Positions 55,801-64,000 of a DNA stretch of 64,000 nucleotides are shown in pieces. The stretch is from Nicotiana tabacum (Eukaryota; Streptophyta; Magnoliopsida; Solanales; Solanaceae), in NCBI RefSeq assembly GCF_000715075.1, contig NC_134097.1, positions 64,575,190-64,639,189 of the forward strand. Direction: 5' to 3'. The notes beneath the pieces were generated by a model. That model was given only the letters and a program-made list of their open reading frames with translations. It was not told the origin of the DNA and did no database searches. Every line of letters starts with the position of its first letter. Position 1 is the first letter of the stretch. The position numbers and the translations under genes were made by a program.

Positions 55801-57454
55801 AAATGGCATTTGAGGTGGTTTATTCCATAACTCAGAGAGGAAGTCAGAATCATGCTTCATATGGTTGTAACTTCTTATTTTACACTTTTTCTGATGTAAT
55901 TCAGTATTTGGTCTGTAATAATTTGTAACCAATATTGGGGTTGGCTAGTGAAATGGATGTGGTGATTATGCATGTTTTAGCTATTAGAAGGGTAGATAAC
56001 ATGCCTATAGGATGTATTTCGATATGATCTGTTAGAGAACATGCCTATAGGATCTGCTCTGTTTTAATTAAGTTCTGCATGCTTTGCTTTCACACGAATA
56101 GAAACCATGCCTATAGGATCTAATCGGTTCTAATAGAGACCATGCCTAGAGGGTCTCAATGGTTCTGATACTTCACTACATGTTCAATTAGATACCATGC
56201 ATATAAGACCAAAATCAGCCTTTAATACTTAGATACCATGTCTATAGGAATTAAAATCAGCTATAATAGAGTTCATGTCTATAGGGTCTAAATCAACTTA
56301 GTTAAAATCAGTTTGACTCATGCCTGTCTGAATCAGATTAAACAACCCACCCCATTCGTGTTAATTAATATGGTTGAGAAAGCATGCCTATAAGATCCAA
56401 ATCACCTGTTTAAAATTAACCACCGCTCTACTACATTCCTAATCAGTTATAGATATCATGCTCATAGGACCTCACTATCACACCTAGGCAAGCCTTAGGT
56501 AATAATGATAAAACTGAACTCGCCTTTGTTAATTAGCACTGCTACAACCAGCAGGCAGGCCTGATTAGGACTTCTTATCTGAGTTATGTAATAAATTTGG
56601 TCTGCTTCAACAATTTAAACACCCTGCTTTAGTGTTTTAAAATTCAGACCCTAATTGTGTTTAAGTCATGCTATTTATATGCATTGTCTGCGGAGGTATA
56701 TATGAGCCCTTTAAATTGTTTATATGTTTCCCCTAATATGCAGTCCTATGTGTTTTGTATGTCGCCTTAGCCTTTTTACCTTTAAAACCTAAGAGTCAGC
56801 CTAAAATCCTCCCCTTATAGGAATAGTAGTCTTAAATTCCTCCGGGACTGATAGAAATGGGATGGGTAATAGCATGCAATAGAGGTTGATACCAATCCGC
56901 TCTTTAATACCTTAACAAGCTGGGAAGGGTAGATATGAATATGATGACCAGTGCGCTAATACTACGTGTATCCCCTCTTCTAAAGAGTGTCATACCGGGT
57001 ATAGCATTGATGTGATCCATATTATAAATGAGCCTAGGACCCCCCCTCCCTTTTACATTCTCAAGTATTTGTAAAACTGCAACTCCTTTTCAAAATTCGC
57101 CTTTTAATAATTGTTTTCAAGCTCTTATGTGTTTAAACTTAAATCCCCTACTATTTGAGCCTATACTTATCTATTTGCTAATTGGGCAAATTCACAAAAC
57201 TGTCTGGCCGGGAACCACACTAGTGGATCCCGAGGGGTGCCTAACACCTTCCCCTTAGGATAATTTCAAGCCCTTACCCTATGGTTATCAAACAAACTCA
57301 GAAATGAACCATATAGGTGTCCTAATGCACCTTAAATCATTATGCGGCGACTCTTCAAATGCAAACCCAGTTCTCAAAAGGAATGAGTTGTCCCATACCC
57401 CAAAATGTCATAAACCCGATTTTCCGATGTGAAGAGGGAAAAAGGGGCGCGACA
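52857..57454 (+). repeat. 3' LTR of element C
   Basis: Begins TGTTAATATCC, ends GGGGCGCGACA. A few percent different from the 5' LTR by eye, with an extra 220 bp or so at 55295-55515. The TATA box is at 54928-54936. Confidence 0.95.
56000..56470. repeat. ATGCCTATAGGA interspersed tandem repeat in C's 3' LTR
   Basis: Counterpart of 39470-39990; shorter by roughly one unit. Confidence 0.75.
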
Positions 57455-57459
57455 ATGCC
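57455..57459. repeat. Target-site duplication of C, right copy (ATGCC)
   Basis: Identical to 36535-36539. Confidence 0.92.
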
Positions 57460-59462
57460 GAGCCTTCATATATGAGATAACACTACGGGTAGAATGACCA
57501 GGAGTCCCTCTCCACTCCAAATGGGGTAAACCCGGCAAGGCTAAGGTCACGGTCTTGGCATGACAGTCCAAGATAGCGTGGTAGGGTGATAACCAGTCCA
57601 TCCCCAATATGACATCAAAATCAACCATGTCCAGAAGTAGCAAATATACACGAGTCTCAAGACCCCCAATCACAACTATACATGAACAATGGACACGATC
57701 TACCACAATAGAATCACCCACCGGTGTAGATACATATACATAAGCACTCAAAGAATCACTAGGCATGACCAGATACAGTGCAAAATAAGATGACACATAA
57801 GAGTATGTAGATTCTGGATCAAATAAAACCAAAGAATCTCTACTACAAACCAGAACAGTACCTGTGATAACTGCATCGGAAGCCTCAGCCTCAGGCCTAG
57901 CTGGAAGAGCATAACATCGGGGCTGAGCCCCTCCACCCTGAACTACATCTCTGGGACGGCCTGCTACTGGCTGGTCTCTACCTCTAGCTGTCTGACCTCC
58001 ACCTCTAATACCTCTACCTCCAACTTTTGCCCCTCTACCCCCACCCCTAGCTGGCGGAGCGGGCGGTGGAACACCTGGTGCCTGAACCATAGCACGGGAA
58101 CCCTGCTGCTACGACTGAGCACCCACCAATCTCGGACAAGCCCTCCAGATATGACCATACTTACCGCACTTAAATCATCCACCTGAATTTTGCGGCTGAG
58201 GAAACTGAGACTGACCCTGGCAACCTGAATGACCACCCCGAAAACTCTGGAGCGGCGGTGCACTGCAGGACTACTGATCAAAATACTACATATGAAAACC
58301 ACGACCACATGAAGCACCGTGAGAAACCTGAAGTGCTGACTGAAGAGGCCTAGGAGAATGGCCTCTACCATACGAATCCCTGCCTCCGGACGAGGCACCA
58401 CTGAATCTGCCTGAATGATGAGGCCTTTTGTCAGACCCCTGACCACCCCCGCGACAGAACCATCTCAACTCTCTTGGCCACATTGGCCGCCTCCTGAAAA
58501 GAAATCTCACTCCCCGTCTCCTTAGCCATCTGAAGTCGAATAGGCTGAATGAGTCCCTCAATAAACCTCCTCACCTCTCTCTCTCTCTCTCTCGGTGGGA
58601 AGTATGATAAGAGCATGACGGGCCAAGTCGATAAATCTGGTCTAATACTGAGTAACAGTCATAGAACCCTACTGGAGACACTCAAACTGCCTCTGATAGA
58701 TCTCTCTCTGAGTGATAGGGAGAAATTTCTCCAGAAATAGCTAAGTAAACTGCTCCCAAGTCAAGGCTGGTGATCTGGCTGATCTAGCCAAACAATAATC
58801 TCTCCACCAAGTCTTGGCGGATCCAAATAGGCGAAAAGTAGCAAAGTCAACCCCATTGGTCTCCACTATCCCCATGTTCCCGAGAACCTCATGGTAGCAG
58901 TCTAGATAATCCTGGGGATCCTCAGTAGATGCACCGCTGAGAGTGGAAGTGAAGAGCTCGGTGAACCTATCCAGCCTCCACAAAGCATCGGCAGACATAG
59001 CCGCTCCATCACCGGTCTGAGCTACCACACCCGGCTGAACTGCTCCAACTGGCTGAGTTGCTGGAGTCTGAAACTGGGGAGCCATCTGCTCCGGAGTGCG
59101 AGTAGCTGGAGTCTGGGCTCCTCCTCCAACCTGAGTGACAGTTGGTGCTATAGGAAGCAAGCTTGCTCGGGTGACACTCTCCATAAGGTCCAGTAGACAG
59201 GCCAGAGCATCCTGGAGTACTGGAGTAGCAATGAACCACTCTATGACCTGAACTGGGCCCACCGGAACTGCGTGGACCAGAACCTCATCATCAAAGTCAA
59301 CCTGAGACTAACCGCGGGTGCTGCTGCTCTAGGCTAAGCTCTGCCCCTACCTCGGCCGCTAGCACGGGCTCGGCTTCGCCCTCGCCCTTTGCCCATCGTG
59401 GGAACTGCTGCTGGGGGCTCGGGCTGCTGATCGGTGAATGAGAAAGCGTGTGTTCTCGCCAT
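57460..59462 (-). pseudogene. gag and protease start of element B
   Basis: ATG 59462 opens a Gly/Arg-rich N-terminus that soon hits stops near 59340; the Gag core resumes in a shifted frame at 59262-58741 (DALWRLDRFTELF, DPQDYLDCYHEVL, GSAKTWWRDY, LTWEQFT), then through further shifts to the zinc-knuckle region. The knuckle reads with CGKYGHIWRAC intact from the second Cys, but the codon for the first Cys is TGA (58175-58177). From 58090 to 57460 a Gly-rich linker leads into the protease, where the active-site segment reads LFDPESTYSYVSS: the Gly that follows the catalytic Asp-Pro in relatives is Glu. The frame is then cut by C's 3' LTR at 57454. Confidence 0.85.
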
Positions 59463-59644
59463 CTGCGAAAGAACATAGTAGAAATTCAATTAGCATTGAG
59501 AAACCAAACCGCACAACATGAAAGAATAAATGTGAAGTTTTTCCTAACTCTGTAGCCTCTGGGGGATAAATACAGACGTTTCCATACCGATCCCTCAGAC
59601 TCTACTAAGCTTGTCTGTGAATTGTCAGACCCATGTAACCTAGA

Positions 59645-59656
59645 GCTCTGATACCA
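59645..59656 (-). other. Primer-binding site of element B (initiator tRNA-Met)
   Basis: TGGTATCAGAGC on the - strand, a full match to the plant initiator-Met site, three bases inside the 5' LTR. Confidence 0.9.
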
Positions 59657-60398
59657 ACTTATCACGACTCGGATTTCCCACCCTCGGGAGTCGTGATGGC
59701 GCCTACTAGTGAGAGCTAGGCAAGCCGACCATTTGAATTATTTACCTTTTTCCCGTTTTAGTCATTTTACAATTAATAACCAACAATTAATAAACAGCAG
59801 AAATCTAATAAGCGGAAAACTGAAATGTAATAACTTAAGATAGATGCCAATACCAATCCATACAATAACTACCCAAGACTGGTGTTACAATTCCACAGAC
59901 TGTCTAGGAATACTACAAATAAAAGTCTGAAAGATTTATTACAACACTGTCTCTGAGATATATAAAAGAAACAGGCTAAAAGGATAGGGGAAGACGCCAA
60001 GGCCTGCTGACGCCTGCAGGACTACCTTGGAATCTCTGACTGGAATGAAGGCAGCCACCCAAAACTACGGTCTGAAAGCTGCTGCTCCGGGATCTGCACA
60101 CAGTGCAGAGTGTAGTATCAGCACAACCGACCCCATGTGCTGGTAAGTGCCTAGCCTAACCCCGGCGAAGTAATGACGAGGCTAGGACCAGAATACCAAA
60201 TAAACCTGTGCAGTTATATCATATACAACGAAAACTAAAAGCAGAAATGTACAATTAAGGATGGGAGAGGGAAACATGTTGCAGGGGAATATCATTTACC
60301 AATAGTAACTCAGGAGAAAAGCATAAAGAACAATTTTGAAATTCGCAGTAGAAAGAATAAGGAAACTGTAACAAATTAATAACCACTTTTATCATTTA

Positions 60399-60532
60399 TT
60401 GTTGCGGCGCGTAACCCGATCCATATAATAATCACACTGTTGTAGCGTGCAACCCGATCCATATCATATATCATTGTTGTGGCGTGCAACCCGATCCAAA
60501 TATAGTATTGTTGTGGCGTGCAACCCGATCCC
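60399..60532. repeat. 34-bp tandem repeat in B's 5' LTR, four copies
   Basis: Counterpart of 31838-32040 with two copies fewer. Confidence 0.9.
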
Positions 60533-61257
60533 AATATGCAATTCATCACCAATCACAAAAGAGTCCCGACAAGGGAACAATAAGGGAACAATAATATCCC
60601 CGCAAGGGAATCGACAGTAAGAAGTAAATACGTCCCGGCAAGGGAATCAACTATAACCAAACTTGTTCTAATATTTAACTTTACACAGAAAACCTCAACT
60701 AGCACCAATACTCAACCATAAGCAATTTCCAAGAGAATAATCATAATTCTTCCACAAAGAATCAACAACTTAGACATTTGTAGCACTTATTAAGAACACA
60801 ACGATTTCAACTTAAGACTCACGGGCATGCTTGACACCAACGTATAGATACTCGTCACCATGGCTATACATAGTACTCAACAAATAACACATAGCAAATA
60901 GGACACAACTCCTAATCCCTCAAGCTAATGTTAGACCAAACACTTACTTCGATGCCTCGAACAAAATTCAAGTCTCAACTATCGCTTTACCTCTTGATTC
61001 CACCAACAATTCACTCGTATATAGCCACAAGTTACTTAATTACATCAATAAATACTAAATGAATCAATTCTAATGTATGAAAATAAGTTTTTTAAAGTTT
61101 TCCCCAAAAAGTCAAAAATCGCCCCCGGGCCCACATGGTCAAAACCCGAAGTTCGAACCAAAACTCGATTACCCATTCTCCCACGAACCCAAATATATAA
61201 TTTGTTCTGAAATCGGACCTCAAATCGAGGTCCAAATTCCCAAAATTTGAAAAGCTG

Positions 61258-61395
61258 GTGTCGCATTTGCGACCACTGGGCTACAACTGGATGCATCGCA
61301 TTTGCGATGAGTACCTCGCATTTGCGAGGTAATGCTGGCCTGGGCTTTTTCGCATTTGCGACATAACTCTCGCATTTGCGAGCCAGGCTTCGCAA
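61258..61395. repeat. TTCGCATTTGCGAA-type palindrome array, 5' LTR of B
   Basis: Shorter counterpart of 32570-32800 with about seven motifs, including a perfect TTCGCAAATGCGAA. Confidence 0.8.
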
Positions 61396-62088
61396 ATGCG
61401 AAGCCTGCAGGCCTACAATATACCAGTTAAAATCTGCAACATCCTAAGTCCGAATTCCACTCCGTGGCCCTAAACCAAACATGCATACGAACCTAAAAAT
61501 ATCATACGGACTTGCTCGTGCATTCAAATCACCAAAATAACCTCAACAATTATGAATTTAGCATCAAAATCATGAAATCACTTAATTATATCAAATTTTC
61601 CAATTTTCTCAAATAAGGTCCGATTCATGTCATTTCAAGTCCGTTTCTTACCAAATTTCACATACTCAACTTAAACCACGTGTAAGACCTATATCGGGAT
61701 CCGGAACAAGAATACGGGCTCGATACCATCTCACACATTTCATTTTCAAAAACTCATAAATATTCTAGAAAATAATTTTCTTTAAAAATTTATTTCTCGG
61801 GCTTGGGACCTCGGAATTCGATTCCGAGCATACGCCTAAGTCCCATATTTTCCTAGGACTCTCCGGGACCGTCAAATTACGGGTCCGGGTCCGTTTACCC
61901 AAAATGTTGACCAAAGTCAACTTAAATTCATTTTAAAGGCAAAATTCATTATTTTTCACAGGTTTTCACATATTGGCTTTCCGTCTACGCGCCCAGATTG
62001 TGCATGCAAATCGAAGTGGGACAAAAAGAGGTTTTTAAGGCCTCGGAACACAAAATTTATATCTAAAACAAGTGATGACCTCATCACA

Positions 62089-62093
62089 ATTAT
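62089..62093. repeat. Target-site duplication of B, right copy (ATTAT)
   Basis: Pairs with GTTAT at 31095-31099; one mismatch, as expected for an old insertion. Confidence 0.6.
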
Positions 62094-63145
62094 AATTATA
62101 ATCATCAGAAATACCAATTCTAACTTATCTGATTCATGATGGGTACAATCAAATTATTCCCCTTCAAACAATAATCATTTTTTTAAATTGAAGCGAGTCC
62201 ATAAATAATGAACTGAAGGATGTTTCACGCTCTAACCAAGAAGTTGCATGCCTTTTTTTTCTTCTTAATTAATAAGTGGGTTAAACAGGCGTTATATACG
62301 GAGAAGGACAGTTTGTTTATTAATCCACAATAAACTATTACATTTATTTCTCAGTGGATGTTTAATTATTTAATTTTATAGATAGTCTTTACGTCAAAGA
62401 GATCCAACAAACCCACGTATGACTCATGAGTTCAACTTCATTTTCGTTGGTCACTAAAATGATGACATAAGGTAGAGGTAACAACATTTGATTACTACTC
62501 CTTTTATAAATAGTGATTTTCCTTCTTTGAAGGAGTCTTCCCTCCTTGGTATATTGCTTCAGGTGCAATTCTGCAAATCTCCCAAGTTTTATCCATTTTC
62601 GATGCTCTCCAGTTTCGCTCACCTCTAGGTACGCAAATCTCTGTATACTTAATATTTATGTGCTTATATGTTGGATCTACTTTCTAAATTTATACAATTC
62701 TGCATGTACATATGAGACCGTTCGTGTGTGTATGTGTATGCTCACACACAGACACTTTTATATGAATACAAGATATATGTCATTGCTTATGTGTGAAGCT
62801 TTTAAATGAATCTGCAGATCATGGCTGTTCAATTTTTTTTATTGAGGTTTCGTTTTGTTTCTTTTTAACCGTAGAATCTAATACATGAGTGTTTGTTTTG
62901 GTTTAGTCGCTTCATTAGTTTAGCTTATGAAAGGGGGAAATTCTTGTATGTTGTCCCATGTTTGATTCAATATCAGCAAATTAAAGAATATGGATGGAAT
63001 ATGTCTATCTATCTATCTATGAGGACCTATTCTTTAGCATTTGATTTTTCCAAATGCTTATGATTAAGGGTGAGAATGAATAATTAACAACTTGCTAAAT
63101 GTGAAACCAGCAATGGAGGGAAGATATTCTATACCCGCTCGCTGC
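62094..63145. other. Spacer right of element B
   Basis: AT-rich DNA without repeats of note except a (tatc) microsatellite near 63003-63020. At 62510-62630 a CT-rich, leader-like stretch ends in CTAG/GTACGC, and TCTGCAG lies at 62812-62818, which could be a 5' leader with an intron. No coding region follows convincingly: the ATG at 62821 opens only about 15 codons. The small open frames 62389-62622 (-) and 62546-62809 (+) are not supported. Confidence 0.35.
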
Positions 63146-63615
63146 CAGGGGCGGAGCTAGGTATAAAAGAAGGGGGTCCAATTAAATTCCTTTGTTGAAA
63201 AAATATACCAATCAAATAGGAAGGGAAAAAAAACAAAATTTTTCCTTACTCAAATTGCTTTTGGTCACTTACTCAAATCCCAACTTTGGTATTATACTCC
63301 TTCCGTTTCAAATTAGATGAACTAGTTTAACTCGGCACGGAGTTTAAGAAGAAAAAAAGATTCTTGAAACTTATGGTCTTAAAAGTTTAAGGGGTAAAAA
63401 CTTATAGGGCCATGACATTTGTGCGGTTATAAAAACTTCTTATTAAGGATAAAATCGGTAAGATAAAAATTTTAAAGTTGAATTATTTATAATTGTAGAA
63501 ATATGTCATTATTTTTGGAATGAATTAGAAAGGAAAGTGTGTAATCTAAATTGAAACAGAAGGACTAATATTTTCTTGAATCCATCTCTTATAAATTTAT
63601 GGCTCTGTCACTCCT
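63146..63615. mobile_element. Repeat with 'aggggcggagctagg' end, host of a MITE
   Basis: Left end caggggcggagctagg, right end tatggctctgtcactcct; the inverse of the right end is similar (aggagtgacagagccata). Sequences of this kind (GGGGCGGAGC...) are frequent dispersed repeats in plants. It is interrupted by the Stowaway-type element at 63297-63565. No target duplication identified. Confidence 0.4.
63297..63565. mobile_element. Stowaway-type MITE
   Basis: Ends CTCCTTCCGTTTCAA and, inverted, GTCCTTCTGTTTCAA, flanked by TA on both sides (63295-63296 and 63566-63567). Length 269 bp, AT-rich, non-coding. Terminal repeats of the CTCCCTCCGTTTCAA type with TA duplications are typical of Stowaway elements mobilised by Tc1/mariner-like transposases. 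Confidence 0.85.
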
Positions 63616-64000
63616 CACTACCATAATGCAAAAGGGCTCGTTTCTTAGTGTCTAGGGTCGTGTAGGATCAGAGCCAACAGTCATTTTCTAGGTGCATTTG
63701 GTTTTGTTTGAGTGTTTCTATAATAGGTAAATTAATTTGATAAGGAAAATAAAGATTAATCAAATTTTATCTGGTTTATAAGTCAAATACAACAATTTGT
63801 AATAATAGCCTTGCAAAAATGAGATCTATGTCCTATCAAGTGTCATGTGCCATTAAGTTGGAAAGTAGCTCATTTGATGTGGCATCATGTTACCTTCAAC
63901 AGGTAAGAAGCTTCCTTTAAAGTATTATTAGTACATTTAATCAATATATTACTATTTTCTTTCAACTTCTAAACATGTTTTAAACTAAACAGGTCAAGAA
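63616..64000. other. Spacer at the right edge
   Basis: AT-rich DNA. Apart from the weak exon candidate at 63819-63902, nothing recognisable is seen. Confidence 0.4.
63819..63902 (+). CDS. Possible first coding exon at the window edge (weak)
   Basis: ATG 63819 in a good context (gcaaaaATGA) opens 28 codons (MRSMSYQVSCAIKLESSSFD...) that end exactly at a strong splice donor, CAACAG/GTAAGA, at 63902/63903. The frame is open from 63753. I recognise no protein family, and an open run of this length is common by chance. It is listed because it is the only place outside the transposons with a start, open frame and good donor together. The next exon would lie beyond the window. Confidence 0.2.

Larger units (their letters stand above)
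36540..57454 (+). mobile_element. Element C: Tat/Ogre-like Ty3/Gypsy, 20.9 kb, nested in B
   Basis: LTRs at 36540-40991 (4452 bp) and 52857-57454 (4598 bp), perfect duplication ATGCC (36535-36539 and 57455-57459). Interior order: primer-binding site, ORF1, gag, protease with G-patch-like tail, RT, RNase H, a second RNase H, integrase, long 3' untranslated region with minisatellite, polypurine tract. Very long LTRs, an extra ORF before gag, a tRNA-Arg-type primer site and a duplicated RNase H are hallmarks of the Tat/Ogre lineage. All frames carry stops or shifts. Confidence 0.95.
31100..62088 (-). mobile_element. Element B: Del/Tekay-like chromovirus Gypsy, split by element C
   Basis: Outer LTRs lie at 31100-33522 and 59660-62088. 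Flanks are GTTAT (31095-31099) and ATTAT (62089-62093), a 5-bp target duplication with one mismatch. Removing the C insertion gives an element of about 10 kb. The initiator-Met primer-binding site, gag with zinc knuckle, protease, RT, RNase H, integrase and a C-terminal chromodomain-like stretch are all on the - strand. Frames are broken many times, so it is old and dead. The domain order and chromodomain tail are typical of the Del/Tekay group. Confidence 0.92.
59660..62088 (-). repeat. 5' LTR of element B
   Basis: 2429 bp, TGTGATGAGG start on the - strand. Four copies of the 34-bp repeat (60399-60532) instead of six, followed by about 420 bp (60535-60950) missing from the 3' LTR, and a shorter GCATTTGCGA array (61258-61395). 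Confidence 0.9.

Noticed and set aside
58574..58593. CT dinucleotide microsatellite as regulatory GAGA site
   Set aside because: It lies within B's gag and is matched by an Arg/Glu-rich coding stretch in relatives; no reason to call it regulatory.
59645..59656. tRNA gene remnants
   Set aside because: The tRNA-like strings at this and the other primer sites are only 12-19 bases long and sit next to LTRs, so they are primer-binding sites.
62389..62809. Small genes in the right-hand spacer
   Set aside because: Low-complexity, overlapping on opposite strands, no recognisable similarity.

Overview
This is a gene-poor, repeat-saturated stretch of plant nuclear DNA. I see no complete host gene. 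The mix of Ty3/Gypsy and Ty1/Copia elements, the AT-rich spacers, a Stowaway-type MITE and a captured exon resembling tropinone-reductase-like dehydrogenases suggest a Solanaceae genome, perhaps Nicotiana. That assignment is inference; nothing in the window names the species.

Layout, with my letters for the LTR elements. (1) 1-18509 is a nested complex. Element E (Tat/Retand-like Gypsy, + strand) has lost its left part off the window. Element F (Tat/Ogre-like, - strand; only its 5' leader and 5' LTR are in view, 1-6685) sits in E's reverse-transcriptase gene. Element D (- strand, 7099-16437, target duplication CCTAC) sits a little further along the same gene. F's LTR is itself split by a 2.6 kb non-autonomous DNA transposon (2323-4899). 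That transposon holds 33 palindromic tandem monomers in a three-copy higher-order repeat, plus the first exon of a short-chain dehydrogenase gene. D keeps gag and an antisense coiled-coil gene but no pol. E keeps pieces of RT and RNase H, an antisense gene with its own TATA box, and its 3' LTR. (2) 19282-28114 is element A, a young, almost intact Ty1/Copia on the - strand, with 1.97 kb LTRs, target duplication ATTTA and one long gag-pol frame broken by two stops. (3) 28120-31094 is AT-rich spacer with a MITE-like inverted-repeat element (30075-31054). (4) 31100-62088 is element B, a chromovirus-type (Del/Tekay-like) Gypsy on the - strand. It is split between protease and RT by element C (36540-57454, + strand, target duplication ATGCC). 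C is a 20.9 kb Tat/Ogre-like element with about 4.5 kb LTRs, an extra ORF1, gag, protease, RT, two RNase H domains, integrase and a 30-bp minisatellite in its 3' untranslated region. (5) 62094-64000 is spacer with a Stowaway-type MITE nested in another repeat and, at the edge, a weak candidate coding exon.

Order of events: B before C; E before D and F; F before the DNA transposon; A late. The elements use different primer tRNAs: Arg for F and C, Lys for D, initiator Met for A and B. All coding regions are interrupted, A least. The parts I rate highest are the palindromic array with its captured exon, and the antisense gene found in both D and E.
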